Assembly (NCBI GenBank): GCA_022781445.1
Contig: JALETQ010000035.1
Location: forward strand, 1-64,000
Origin: Prevotella sp.
Lineage (GTDB): Bacteria > Bacteroidota > Bacteroidia > Bacteroidales > Bacteroidaceae
Direction of reading: 5' to 3'
Length of the DNA stretch: 64,000 nucleotides
Part shown: piece after piece, positions 8,190-17,492 of the stretch
Layout: the number at the start of each line of letters is the position of its first letter
How positions within the stretch are numbered: the stretch's first letter is position 1
Position numbers and translations under genes: made by a program
The notes under the pieces: generated by a model
Database searches by the model: none
What the model was told of the DNA's origin: nothing
Seen by the model: only the letters and a program-made list of their open reading frames with translations

Positions 8190-9641
8190 TCAGAGCAAGG
8201 GGGAGAAGAGGCGCACGACCGACTCCCACAGACGGATGAAAAAAGGCCGATGGGCATAGTCGTGGACATCGGAGGCGGGGATGCACTTGGCCAGATCGCG
8301 CTCGAACATCTCGCGCATGCGCCGCGCCAAGGAGGCGTCGACAAAGAAGGCATTGGCCTCGAAGTTGTTCTCGAAGCTTCGGAAGTCGATGTTCGTGGAG
8401 CCGCAGGTGGAAATGATGTCGTCGCATACCATCATCTTGGAATGGATGAATCCGTCGGTATAGAAATACACCTTGACACCGGCGGCAATGGCCTCGCCGA
8501 TGTAGGAGCGACCCGCCCAATCGACAAGGATGGAATCGGCGCGGCGAGGCAGGATCATCTTCACGTCTACACCTGCCAGCACGGCGGTACGCATGGCAAA
8601 CCAGACCGGCTCGGTGGGCAGGAAGTAAGGGGTCTGGATGTAGACGTAGCGACGCGCCTCGAGCAGGATGCGCACATAGCCCTGCATGATTTGCGGCCAC
8701 TGGTCGGTGGGGTTGCTGGTGACGATTTGCGCCAGACAGTCGTTGGAGATGGCGGTGTCGGAGGGAGGATAGTAAATGCGGTCGGTGATGAGCGTCCGGT
8801 CCACGAAATACCAGTCGATGAGGAATGCCTGCTGAATGCCATAGACCGATCCGCCCTCGATGCGCAGGTGGGTGTCGCGCCACTTGCCCCGGCTTCGCAA
8901 CGCGGGCAGTCCCTTGCGCACACCCTTGACATAACGCAGGGCGACATTCATGCCGCCGATGAAGCCCGTCTTGCCGTCGACGACGCATATCTTGCGGTGG
9001 TTGCGGTAGTTGACCTTGCCGGTGAACGCCGGGAAATGCACGGGGATGAACGGACAGACCATGACACCGGCACGGCGCATGCGCTCGAAGAAGCGTCGGC
9101 GCACCCGCCAGCATCCCACATCGTCATAGACGACCCTCACCTCGACGCCCTCGCGCGCCTTGTCGATGAGCATGTCGGCCAGCAGGTTTCCCAAGGCATC
9201 GTCGGCAAAGATGTAGACCGCCAGATGGATGTGCTGCCGCGCACGGCCGATGGCCTCGAACAAGGAGAGGTAAAAGGCGTAACCGTCGGTAAAGATGTCG
9301 ACGCGGTTGTTCTTGAAAGGCAACGCGCGCCCCTCGTTGGCCAGCTGCCGTATGAGCGTCTCGCGCTCGGGAGGCAGATGCAGGGCGGGCTGTTCGACAA
9401 AGCCGAGCATCGAACGCTTGGTGAGCAGGTCGAGGCTCTGACGGCTGATGATGCGCTCCTTGCGGGTGTTGCGGCCGAAGAATATGTAGAGGATGATGCC
9501 GCCAAAAGGCACGAAGACCAGCACAAGGAGCCATGCCATCGTCTTCTCGGGCTGACGGTTGTCGAGCAGGACCGCCACCATCGCACCGAGAACCAGCACG
9601 ACATAGAGCAACAGCAATATCCAGTTTACATATATCATCAC
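8190..9641 (-). CDS. cls: cardiolipin synthase (phospholipase D family)
   Basis: 483 aa, normal for the family. It joins two phosphatidylglycerol molecules into cardiolipin at the inner membrane. Two N-terminal membrane segments (about 5-27 and 36-55) precede the catalytic part. Both HKD motifs are complete: NHRKICVVDGKTGFIGGMN and HSKMMVCDDIISTCGSTNID. The gene is 71 bp downstream of the 583-aa TPR-like gene on the same strand and may share its transcript. The minus-strand frame after its stop contains the 24-bp minisatellite. Confidence 0.95.
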   Translation of the reverse strand: MMIYVNWILLLLYVVLVLGAMVAVLLDNRQPEKTMAWLLVLVFVPFGGIILYIFFGRNTRKERIISRQSLDLLTKRSMLGFVEQPALHLPPERETLIRQLANEGRALPFKNNRVDIFTDGYAFYLSLFEAIGRARQHIHLAVYIFADDALGNLLADMLIDKAREGVEVRVVYDDVGCWRVRRRFFERMRRAGVMVCPFIPVHFPAFTGKVNYRNHRKICVVDGKTGFIGGMNVALRYVKGVRKGLPALRSRGKWRDTHLRIEGGSVYGIQQAFLIDWYFVDRTLITDRIYYPPSDTAISNDCLAQIVTSNPTDQWPQIMQGYVRILLEARRYVYIQTPYFLPTEPVWFAMRTAVLAGVDVKMILPRRADSILVDWAGRSYIGEAIAAGVKVYFYTDGFIHSKMMVCDDIISTCGSTNIDFRSFENNFEANAFFVDASLARRMREMFERDLAKCIPASDVHDYAHRPFFIRLWESVVRLFSPLL

Positions 9642-9712
9642 ACAGCATTTACAGGGTTGGCGTCATCGTCTTCCCGTCCGGCCCATACGGTTGGCAAACC
9701 ATGCGGGACGCG

Positions 9713-11464
9713 TCAGGACGCTTCGGGCGGCATCGCCTCCTCGATGTTTTGGAGATAGGCAAGCTCGCGAATGGCAAAATCGCTGTTGGCCGGCTCGTCG
9801 AGCATCCGTTGCAGCAACTCTTTTGCCTCGTCAAACCGGGACAGTTCGATGAGTACGTAGGCTTTCCGCCGCTCCAGAAAATGGTAGAAGTCGGTGTAGC
9901 GGTCATCCGGTTCATCATCATCGTCGTCATCGTCGTGCCTGAGGTCGATCTGTTCGATAAGGCCGTTGATGTAGTTCAACGCCCGCAAATCGCCGGCATT
10001 GACCAGACAGTTGACCAGCTCCTGCGCGAACAGGATGCGGTTGGAGCCCGAAAGGATGTCGAGATAATAGTAGGCACGCGTATAGTCCTCAAGCTGCATG
10101 TAGCAGAAGCCGATGTAATAGCACACGTTCATGAACTGTTCCTTCTGCGCCGCCTTGAGTTTGTGGTAACGGGGGTGCAGCTGCCGGAAGGCGGCATCGA
10201 GAAAGGGAACGGCCTCGGCATAGCGTCGGTTGAGGAAGAGCTTGTGGCCGCGATAGAGATACCCGGCAACCGAGACGTCCGCAAAGCGGGCGATGAGTTT
10301 CTGATCGTCGGTGAGCGATGACTCCTCGCCGTTCCTGAGCTTCTCCTGCGCCTCCTTCCACATATACACGAATTCATCGTGGCGATGCTTGTCGGTGGTG
10401 AGGTCGACGGCGGCAAGCATCCAGCGGACGCGCGGAGAACGGCCGGTTCCGGTGATGCCGGCGACGATGTCCTCCCCGCCGGGCACCGTCATGGAGGTGA
10501 TGCGGTAGTAAAGGGTCTGCCCGTCGCCATTCTGCGCATGCAGATAGAGTACGGCTTTCTGCTTTTCCTCGGGATGACGGGAGTCGTAATAGGAAAGGAC
10601 GAGCGTGACTTCCTCGCGTCTGAAGCGGCCTTCTCCGACCAGCGCGTCGGCAAGCCGGTAGCCGGCAATGGCCGCTTTGTCATTGAGGGGAGCGATGGCG
10701 GGGTCGGAGAAGGTCAGACCGACGGGCGTGAAGGCGGGCGACTGCAACGCCAGCTCGGCCCACCGGGCGACGGTCAGCCCCTCGGAAGGTGTCTCGCGGA
10801 TGTTTCCCACCTCCTGATGGAGCAGTTCTTGTTCGCGCATGAGGTACAGCTCGTGGGTAATCTGCGATGTGCCCAGCTCCCGGTCTTTCAGGTAAGTGTC
10901 TTCGTCCGACTCGACCATCTCGCGGAAATGATTGACGAAAGTGGCCTGCCAGACGAAGATGTCCTGCATGCGGTGTTGCAGGGCATCCGCCATCTGCGGC
11001 TCGTGGACACTCACCTGACTCAGGATGTGTATGTTGATGTTCTGTTCTTTGTCATCGAGCGTGTAAACGATGCGTTCGTTGCTGCTGTTGAGGCCGGCCT
11101 GATTGCAGAGGGTCCGCACATAATGAATGTTGTCGAGCCCGGTCTCAAAGCAGTTGAAGAACGACAGGCGCACGACCGAGGGGGTCTCGTCGACCCGCAG
11201 ATGGAAGTGTCCCGTCTGAAACTGATAGACCGCATAGCTGTGGCTTCCCTCCCGTGTCCATTGCGGCCGGCAGTTGAGTTGCCGCAGAGCCTCGTTGAGC
11301 TTGCCGATGACTTCGTCGCGGGTGAGTGCCGCAACCGGTTCGGCATGGAACTTGCGCAACAACCGCCCGACCCACCGGCGAAAGGCCTCGGAGCTGACGT
11401 GCAGCACGTACAATGTCAACGAAAGGATGATGATGAAAAACAATATCGGTTGGATGGTATTCAT
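9713..11464 (-). CDS. membrane-anchored TPR-like protein of unknown function
   Basis: 583 aa, not recognised by name. One N-terminal membrane segment (about 7-25, PILFFIIILSLTLYVLHV) is followed by a soluble region. Residues about 50-330 look like a mixed fold with no motif I can name. Residues about 390-575 contain helical pairs such as FLNRRYAEAVPFLDAAFRQL and YYIGFCYMQLEDYTRAYYYL, typical of tetratricopeptide repeats. An acidic run HDDDDDDDEPDD (near 505) comes from a short GAY-type codon repeat. It lies 97 bp after dnaG on the same strand. TPR repeats suggest a protein-binding role; nothing more specific can be supported. Confidence 0.8.
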   Translation of the reverse strand: MNTIQPILFFIIILSLTLYVLHVSSEAFRRWVGRLLRKFHAEPVAALTRDEVIGKLNEALRQLNCRPQWTREGSHSYAVYQFQTGHFHLRVDETPSVVRLSFFNCFETGLDNIHYVRTLCNQAGLNSSNERIVYTLDDKEQNINIHILSQVSVHEPQMADALQHRMQDIFVWQATFVNHFREMVESDEDTYLKDRELGTSQITHELYLMREQELLHQEVGNIRETPSEGLTVARWAELALQSPAFTPVGLTFSDPAIAPLNDKAAIAGYRLADALVGEGRFRREEVTLVLSYYDSRHPEEKQKAVLYLHAQNGDGQTLYYRITSMTVPGGEDIVAGITGTGRSPRVRWMLAAVDLTTDKHRHDEFVYMWKEAQEKLRNGEESSLTDDQKLIARFADVSVAGYLYRGHKLFLNRRYAEAVPFLDAAFRQLHPRYHKLKAAQKEQFMNVCYYIGFCYMQLEDYTRAYYYLDILSGSNRILFAQELVNCLVNAGDLRALNYINGLIEQIDLRHDDDDDDDEPDDRYTDFYHFLERRKAYVLIELSRFDEAKELLQRMLDEPANSDFAIRELAYLQNIEEAMPPEAS

Positions 11465-11561
11465 GTCGGATGTTTGGAAGTGTATGTTTCGAGAAGCCCG
11501 ATCCGCCGCGACGCGACTACGGAGTTACCGGCGAAGGTCCTCCGCACGGAAGCGGACGCTC

Positions 11562-13496
11562 TCAGGTGATGATGTTGTTGCCGTTGTGCTTGGCGATGAT
11601 GTTGCGAAGGTTTTGGGTTTCCTTGATTTCCTGCATGAGGCGCATCATCGCTTCGGCATCGCCGGCATGGCTTTTGAGTTCGAGGCGCAACGCCTTGAGT
11701 TTCTTTTCGACATAGTCAAGACGGAAGTCGAGGAGCAGATGGCGCACCTTCTTCAAGAGAGTCTCGCTGTCATCGCGTATCTGCAGCGTGGCCGACAGCC
11801 TGAAAGGTTCGATCAGCACCGACGAGGCAAATTCGCTGACAGCCGGGTCGGGATGATGTGCAAAGTACGTATCGGGATGGAAGTCGGCATCGGTACTGTG
11901 ACCGAACGCCTCTTGCAGGATGGTGTCATACATGGGCGACTCAAACGCAAGCCCGTCGGAGAGCAGATCGTGGTAGATGTATTGCGACACGGTGAAGTCG
12001 TAAACCGAACCGTCTTCGGGGTTCTCGACACCTTCGACGAGCATTTCCTGTCCGTGCTTGACGATGATTTCGGCAAGCAGCCGCTCCACATGACCGGTTC
12101 GGACAGCCGCGGACTGCGTTTTGACAGGTTGCGGCTCACGGACTTCCTGTTCCTTTTTGCGTTCGTATTCGCGCTGCTGCTGTGCCTTGTCTTCGCGGAT
12201 GAACTTGTTCATCTGCATGATGATGGTGGCCTCGGCCATATTCATCTGCAGGGCACACTCCTTGACATACGTGTCGCGAACCACCGGATCGGGGATGACG
12301 GAAATGCTGAGAATGATGTTGTTGATGGCCTCCGAACGCTTGATGGGATCGGTGACGCCCTTGAGCAGCATAGCCGTCTTGAACGCCATGAAGTCGGTCT
12401 GATGGGCATCGAGATAGCTCTTCAGATCTTCAGCCGAACGTTTACGGGCAAAGCTGTCGGGGTCTTCCCCATCGGGCAACACCAGTACCTTGATGTTCAT
12501 GCCCTCCTTGAGCAGCATGTCGGTGCCTCGCATGGCGGCATGGATGCCCGCCTCGTCGCCATCGTAGAGCAAGGTGATGTTGCGGGTGAACCGACGAAGC
12601 AGTTTTATTTGTTCCACACTCAATGCCGTTCCCGAGTTGGCAACCACATTCTCGATGCCGCATTGGTGCATGGAAATAACATCGGTATAGCCTTCGACCA
12701 TGAAGACGCGGTCTTCCTTGACGATGGCTTTCTTGCTCTGGAACAGTCCGTACAGCTCTTGACTCTTGTGGTAGATGACGGAGTCGGGCGAATTGACATA
12801 CTTCTGCACGACTCCCTTGGTACGCACGTCGAGCAGCCGGCCGCCGAAGGCCGTGACTTTGCCGCTGACACCTATCCACGGAAAGATGACGCGGTTATGG
12901 TATCGATCGACAAGGCTGCCGTTGTCGCGGCGATAGCACAAGCCGGTTTTGAGCAGGAAGTCTTCCTGATAGCCGGCCTTCAATGCCGCATCGGCGAAGG
13001 CATGGCGGTCGGAGGGGCTGAAACCGAGCTTGAAACGCTCGATGATGTCGGCGCGGAAGCCGCGTTGATAGAAGTATTGCAGTCCGATGTTCTTGCCCTC
13101 TTCGGTGTTGAGCATCGTGTCATGGAAGAACTTCAGTGCCCACTCGTTGACGATGAACATCGACTCGCGCTCGCTTCGTTCGCGCTTTTCTTCCTCTGTC
13201 AGTTCGCGTTCGCGCACCTCTATATGGTACTTGCGTGCCAGCCACATCAAGGCCTCGTTGTAGGGCAGTTGCTCGTGGTCCATGATGAACTTCACGACGT
13301 GCCCTGCCTTTCCGCACGAGAAGCATTTGTAAACGCCTTTGGAGGGCGACACCGACAGCGACGGCGTGCGGTCATCATGGAACGGACACAACCCGACATA
13401 GCTCGATCCGCTTTTGCGTAACGAGACAAACTCGCTGACAACATCGACGATATTGGCAGCATTCATGATCTTATCAACGGTGGCTCTGTCTATCAT
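11562..13496 (-). CDS. dnaG: DNA primase
   Basis: 644 aa. It makes the RNA primers for replication and works with the DnaB helicase. The N-terminal CHC2 zinc finger uses Cys37, His40, Cys58 and Cys61 (LCPFHDDRTP...YKCFSCG). The catalytic TOPRIM core shows VEGYTDVISM and LLYDGDEAG. The C-terminal part, which should bind DnaB, is divergent and rich in charged residues (DKAQQQREYERKKEQEV). The open frame reaches 13700, but the start at 13496 (MIDRATVDKIMNAANIVDVV) matches the normal DnaG N-terminus. Confidence 0.97.
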   Translation of the reverse strand: MIDRATVDKIMNAANIVDVVSEFVSLRKSGSSYVGLCPFHDDRTPSLSVSPSKGVYKCFSCGKAGHVVKFIMDHEQLPYNEALMWLARKYHIEVRERELTEEEKRERSERESMFIVNEWALKFFHDTMLNTEEGKNIGLQYFYQRGFRADIIERFKLGFSPSDRHAFADAALKAGYQEDFLLKTGLCYRRDNGSLVDRYHNRVIFPWIGVSGKVTAFGGRLLDVRTKGVVQKYVNSPDSVIYHKSQELYGLFQSKKAIVKEDRVFMVEGYTDVISMHQCGIENVVANSGTALSVEQIKLLRRFTRNITLLYDGDEAGIHAAMRGTDMLLKEGMNIKVLVLPDGEDPDSFARKRSAEDLKSYLDAHQTDFMAFKTAMLLKGVTDPIKRSEAINNIILSISVIPDPVVRDTYVKECALQMNMAEATIIMQMNKFIREDKAQQQREYERKKEQEVREPQPVKTQSAAVRTGHVERLLAEIIVKHGQEMLVEGVENPEDGSVYDFTVSQYIYHDLLSDGLAFESPMYDTILQEAFGHSTDADFHPDTYFAHHPDPAVSEFASSVLIEPFRLSATLQIRDDSETLLKKVRHLLLDFRLDYVEKKLKALRLELKSHAGDAEAMMRLMQEIKETQNLRNIIAKHNGNNIIT

Positions 13497-13794
13497 GCGT
13501 GAGTACGGGCGGGTTGCGAATGTTACTCTTTGGGCAGGGGTTGTAAACCGCCTGCCTTTCACGGTTCCATCACGGATAGGTAACGGCTTTGTCTTCCTTG
13601 GGCTATTGTACGGTTCAACCGTTCGGCATTTCGTTGGCAATGCCTTGCACTGCTTCCTCGATGAACAACAACCGGCCTGCGGTAAAGCCCATATCGGCAT
13701 CGGATTCCGAGTGGAATTCGTGTGGTCGTCGGTCTGCTTGACTTTCAGTGTGTTGCGGACATCGCATACTACGCACGAAAACCCAACTGAATAT

Positions 13795-13890
13795 TTGCCG
13801 AGCGCAGCCTATCTTATGCAAAGACAGTGCCAACGAGCGCAAAATGAACTTGTTCATCATTTGCCGAGTGCAGCCTATCTTATGCAAAGA
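13795..13890 (-). repeat. paired 30-bp promoter-like repeat upstream of dnaG
   Basis: Two copies of a 30-bp sequence (13795-13824 and 13861-13890) differ at two positions. On the minus strand the unit reads TCTTTGCATAAGATAGGCTG and on to the CGGCAA end. The dnaG-distal copy is preceded by TA, giving an exact TATCTTTG -7 box at 13885-13892; the other copy has TGTCTTTG. Both point towards dnaG, about 300-390 bp away. I recall similar sequence upstream of genes in Prevotella genomes, but cannot verify it here. Confidence 0.75.
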
Positions 13891-14206
13891 TAGTAAATAT
13901 AACTGACAATGTCCATAAATGAAATAAAGAAAAACACGCACACGACAAATGTACCTGAATGGACATTAGAACGTTAAGAAGGGAAAAACTGAAAGCCTCT
14001 CGGACCACAGGATGAAATGAATGAAACAAGAACTTATGGACAAACGGCAAAGAGCGCATACTGACAGGAAGTGCGAAAGACAAGCCGATGCTTCCGGACA
14101 ATGTTAAGTCTGCAACAAAGAGAAAAGCAATTTGCCATGCGATGTCAAACCTCCGATAAGCGAATGTAAAACAAGTACATACAAGAACATATACAGGCCG
14201 GAAGAC

Positions 14207-14294
14207 AAAAGGGCTGGTTTTAATTGCCCAAAGGGCCGGTAATATGCCATAAAAGGGCCGGTATTACAGAGCAAAAGGGGAGGTTTTGAACAAG
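14207..14294 (+). repeat. 22-bp repeat array (family B), 4 units
   Basis: Four contiguous 22-bp units start at 14207, 14229, 14251 and 14273, each beginning AAAAGGG or CAAAGGG followed by a C/G-rich triplet and GGT. Related arrays occur at four other intergenic sites in this window. Confidence 0.85.
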
Positions 14295-14430
14295 GTCTGT
14301 CCGAGAGAGCAGTTGGTTGCAGGGATTCACTCAGCATCATGGGAATTTATGGAGAGACAGGTTCAACCCCAATCGGTCATCAAAGCGTTTGTTTATACAT
14401 TTCCCGTCGTTCATGTCACTTTCCGGCAAG

Positions 14431-14470
14431 ACCCCACTCGTGGGGTATGTCCGTATCTCACGAGTGGGGT
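14431..14470. repeat. 12-bp inverted repeat inside a truncated family A copy
   Basis: ACCCCACTCGTG at 14431-14442 is complementary to CACGAGTGGGGT at 14459-14470. It replaces the expected right half of a family A element whose left end (AACCCCAATCGGTCATCAAA) begins at 14365. Confidence 0.6.
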
Positions 14471-14535
14471 ATGCAAGGGGGTATCAGACAACAAGAACGG
14501 CAACCAGTCAGACGACAGAAAAGAGGATGGAATCT

Positions 14536-14693
14536 GAACCCAAACCGGTCATCAGAAAAGCTTGTCTTTCCTTTTGCCCGAAGAAGTGCGACATGCTTGT
14601 AAATGCCTGGTAGGTCGCTGGCGTTTCGGCAGGCCATGGGAGGCTTTTATAACACCTTGACTTCAAGGAATCTCTCATGACCGGTTTGGGTTC
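14536..14693. repeat. family A element, copy with 17-bp perfect terminal inverted repeats
   Basis: GAACCCAAACCGGTCAT at 14536-14552 is exactly complementary to 14677-14693. The pair of ends varies together (CCGGTT instead of CCGATT on both sides), which suggests that pairing is preserved by selection or gene conversion. Confidence 0.8.
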
Positions 14694-14886
14694 AAAAACA
14701 AAAACGGTGTATCTGCTCTCTGGTGATGGAAACAAACAATGATGAGCGTACACACTTTCGGCAAACACCTACCCAATGTAAACCGCATCGACAGCTGAGT
14801 CCGAAACCGGCAGTAGGGCTGGAGGACAACATCAACACAACATTACGACCGATAGGGATAAGAAAAACGGGATAGTTTAAAGGAAA

Positions 14887-14920
14887 AAGGGATGTGCCAT
14901 GTTGCCATGACACATCCCTT
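14887..14920 (-). terminator. terminator of the SusC/SusD operon
   Basis: AAGGGATGTG at 14887-14896 pairs with 14911-14920; the loop has a further short CAT/ATG pairing. On the minus strand a TTTTCCTTT tract follows. It lies 25 bp after the DUF4302 stop. Confidence 0.8.
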
Positions 14921-14945
14921 ATAGAAATGACACTTCTACGGAAGA

Positions 14946-16331
14946 TTATTCCTCGTAAGTCGTGTAGAAGTTTTGTTCAGCCTTGCTGAGCACGATGAAG
15001 TGCTCGGGGTTGGTTGTGGACACCAATTTAAGGTAAGTAGGATACTTCGGATTGTCGGTCGTGATGTCAAATACGACAGCTTTAGACTCAACAAGGAAGT
15101 TACCGTCTTCGTCCTCGCCGGTGAACGGTTTGATCAAGTTCCAACCCACTGGGGTAGTGATGGCCTTGAAGAGCTTCTGAGCCACCTTGTCTTCCAACTT
15201 CATGGGATGTTCGAAGCGTACTTGGTTGTCGCCTATGCCCACAACTTTGAACTTGAACTTAACGAGGAAGCCACGTCCGACGTTGAGATAGTAAGTACCA
15301 ACCTTGGTATCTTTGGCACCCTGCAGGTATGTGGTATAAATATCCTTCGCGTCTTGTTCCTTGGTTTGGCTCTTGATTGCCTCTCTAACGAGATCCATCC
15401 ACATCTGCGGCTCGGTACCCATGTTTTCATGGCTCAGGAACCAGGTACTTCCATCGTAAACATAATCAACCAACGGAGGAGTCACACCATACATCTTGGC
15501 AGTACCGTCCTGATTTTCGAACATGAAGTCGTCACCGCCTTTATAAATCATGCGCTTCGACTTATGACCGAGCAGATCCCATTCGCCATAGAACTCAAAA
15601 CCTTCGAGAGTGGGAACATAGGGTTGACGATAGCGTACTTCTTCACCGGTTTCGGGATCGGTGTAGGTGTAGATAAGGTTACGCATGGAACTGGTCACGA
15701 TTGTAGTGGAGTCGCCAACATATTTGTACTGACCGAAGTTCATCTCATCTTCTCTCTCGATGACCTTGTTGAGATAATCTTGCCAAGTCATGTCTTGACG
15801 CATACGGATCATCACGATACGGGTTTTATGCTTCTTGCCTGACAAGAGAATGGTATCCTGACTTGTTTTGAGAACACGGAATTCAAAGTCACCGCCAAAA
15901 CCTTCACCATTGTTGATGCCTTGCGTGATTTCGTTGACGGGGTTAGAGAAGAAGTGAATGATCTCGTTGTAGCCGTCGAACGAAAGCAAGGCTCCTGCAC
16001 TTTGCTTCATATGATACTCGGATGTAGCTTCCTTATATTCACCGGTCATGGTAGTCTTGTCGAAAGTCTTCTTGGTGAGATAGTCGGAAGCGGCAGTTAC
16101 TTTACCGTTCTCGAACTTGCAAAGCAGGTTCCATCCGCCATAGGCGGTGTTACCGTAATAACGCATGATCCATCCATTGGGAGCACTTTCGAGAAGTGTC
16201 TTTGTCTTGGCTAATTTCTCATTCATACGGAGAGCTGAATCTTTATCAAAGATATCATCAACCTCATTGGTACAGGAAGAGTACGTGAATACTGCCGTCA
16301 AAAGCAGTAAGATATTGAGAACTTTTTTCAT
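14946..16331 (-). CDS. DUF4302-type lipoprotein of a SusC/SusD operon
   Basis: 461 aa. A signal peptide ends TYSSC, with the lipidated Cys at 20. NGWIMRYYGNTAYGGWNLL, a run of beta-rich segments and an overall length near 450 are as I recall for DUF4302 lipoproteins of Bacteroidetes, which are encoded at the end of certain SusC/SusD operons. Its biochemical role is unknown; as a lipidated partner of an outer-membrane importer it may bind substrate at the surface. It is the last gene of the four-gene operon, 18 bp after the metallohydrolase, and has its own terminator downstream. Confidence 0.85.
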   Translation of the reverse strand: MKKVLNILLLLTAVFTYSSCTNEVDDIFDKDSALRMNEKLAKTKTLLESAPNGWIMRYYGNTAYGGWNLLCKFENGKVTAASDYLTKKTFDKTTMTGEYKEATSEYHMKQSAGALLSFDGYNEIIHFFSNPVNEITQGINNGEGFGGDFEFRVLKTSQDTILLSGKKHKTRIVMIRMRQDMTWQDYLNKVIEREDEMNFGQYKYVGDSTTIVTSSMRNLIYTYTDPETGEEVRYRQPYVPTLEGFEFYGEWDLLGHKSKRMIYKGGDDFMFENQDGTAKMYGVTPPLVDYVYDGSTWFLSHENMGTEPQMWMDLVREAIKSQTKEQDAKDIYTTYLQGAKDTKVGTYYLNVGRGFLVKFKFKVVGIGDNQVRFEHPMKLEDKVAQKLFKAITTPVGWNLIKPFTGEDEDGNFLVESKAVVFDITTDNPKYPTYLKLVSTTNPEHFIVLSKAEQNFYTTYEE

Positions 16332-16349
16332 TTTAGTCTTGCATTAAAG

Positions 16350-17492
16350 TTATTGACCCAAATTCAGCGTATAGATTTCTTGAGAGCGTCTCAATACCAC
16401 ATCACGGAGCTTATCGATATCGATGTTCCACGAGTTGGCGAAGTACTCTCTGACAAGTTTCAGCTTAGCCAACAAGACATCACGATATTCAGAGTTGGTG
16501 GCAGGCTCTTGCTCGTATTGAGGAATGGGATTGCCATCCGAATCATATACGGTGTTGCCGTTGTGATCGGTCATATAAATGATATTACCTTTGGAGTCGG
16601 TCTTGGGAATGAGGTTGCCGTCTTTGTCTTTCTTGTAGACAGGCTTGCCTTGTGCATCGGTCTGATAGATGATGCCACCCTTCTCGTTCTTCAAAGTGTC
16701 GAGAGACGCATCGAGGATTTGATTCCATGCTTCGGGAGTGTGGCTCACATAGATGGAATACATTTCGGCAAAGTCCTCATTATATTCCTTGGTCGAGTAG
16801 CCGCTGACGAAACCTTCTCTGGGAGCATTCTTGTCAGTAACGTTCACCCAGTCGGTAGCATGGTATTTACCTTCTGAAATCTCTTTGTACTCTCTTTGGA
16901 ATTCCTTCTTTTGATTCAAGATGTGACAGAACTCATGGTGCATTGTCTTGAAAATGTAGTAGTTCAAATCATATCCCTTGTCATTACGGGTATGGAAAGG
17001 AGTTTGCTGATCGATGATGATGTTATTGAGATCCATGTCGTTGATACCTGTCAGGGTAATCTTAAGACCACCCTCGGCAACACCAAGTACTTCACTACCG
17101 TCGGATTCGTACATACGTGAACCGAGGAACAACAATTTTTTGGGAGTATTGGTCTTGAAGAAAACGTCTCCGGCAACTTCACGGTAAGCATCGATCCAAG
17201 CGTGTTGGAGCATGATGGCCATGGCCTTTGCCTTTGGTTTGTCAACCGGAACGACATTATAGTTGTTATTGGTCTCCTTATCATCGTATTTATAGGTAAC
17301 CTCAATGTTGTAGGGCTTCGTGAAGTTATCGAACAACCATTGATCCAGGTCGTTACGCTCCACCGGATTGGTATCGAAAATGCTTGTTGAACTTAACTCA
17401 TCTTCAGAGCAAGATACGGCAACCGATACTATCAAGCACAGCATGAATATTTTTAAGTATCTCATAAGTTTTACTTTATTATGTTGTTTCAT
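16350..17492 (-). CDS. substrate import-associated zinc metallohydrolase lipoprotein
   Basis: 380 aa. The signal peptide ends VAVSC (Cys28). A zinc site HEFCH (186-190) sits in FKTMHHEFCHIL, and a downstream NEDFAEMYS (238-246) could supply the third ligand. This is the HExxH lipoprotein family found with TonB-linked importers (TIGR04549-like). Odd: residues 276-324 are five tandem ten-residue units built on a D-x-x-G-N pattern, apparently inserted before the C-terminal part. Its start codon overlaps the SusD stop (TAATG), implying coupling. A second start at residue 10 (MRYLKIF) is possible. It probably cleaves or trims the imported peptide or protein ligand; that is inference. Confidence 0.88.
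   Translation of the reverse strand: MKQHNKVKLMRYLKIFMLCLIVSVAVSCSEDELSSTSIFDTNPVERNDLDQWLFDNFTKPYNIEVTYKYDDKETNNNYNVVPVDKPKAKAMAIMLQHAWIDAYREVAGDVFFKTNTPKKLLFLGSRMYESDGSEVLGVAEGGLKITLTGINDMDLNNIIIDQQTPFHTRNDKGYDLNYYIFKTMHHEFCHILNQKKEFQREYKEISEGKYHATDWVNVTDKNAPREGFVSGYSTKEYNEDFAEMYSIYVSHTPEAWNQILDASLDTLKNEKGGIIYQTDAQGKPVYKKDKDGNLIPKTDSKGNIIYMTDHNGNTVYDSDGNPIPQYEQEPATNSEYRDVLLAKLKLVREYFANSWNIDIDKLRDVVLRRSQEIYTLNLGQ

Larger units (their letters stand above)
13497..14945. other. 1.45-kb intergenic region rich in repeats
   Basis: No convincing gene. It holds two copies of a 30-bp promoter-like repeat (13795-13824, 13861-13890), a 22-bp array (14207-14294), one truncated family A copy (about 14365-14430), a 12-bp inverted repeat (14431-14470), one intact family A copy (14536-14693), and the terminator of the DUF4302 gene (14887-14920). 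Confidence 0.8.

Noticed and set aside
7869..9758. 629-codon plus-strand open frame
   Set aside because: It reads through the minisatellite and then antisense to cls, which has complete HKD motifs; it has no start signal or domain of its own.
10379..13421. Two long plus-strand frames opposite dnaG and the TPR-like gene
   Set aside because: Both are mirror images of coding sequence with strong motifs on the minus strand.
13615..13941. 108-codon minus-strand frame containing LHKIGCARQ repeats
   Set aside because: It is simply the translation of the two 30-bp promoter-like repeats; the rest has no protein character.
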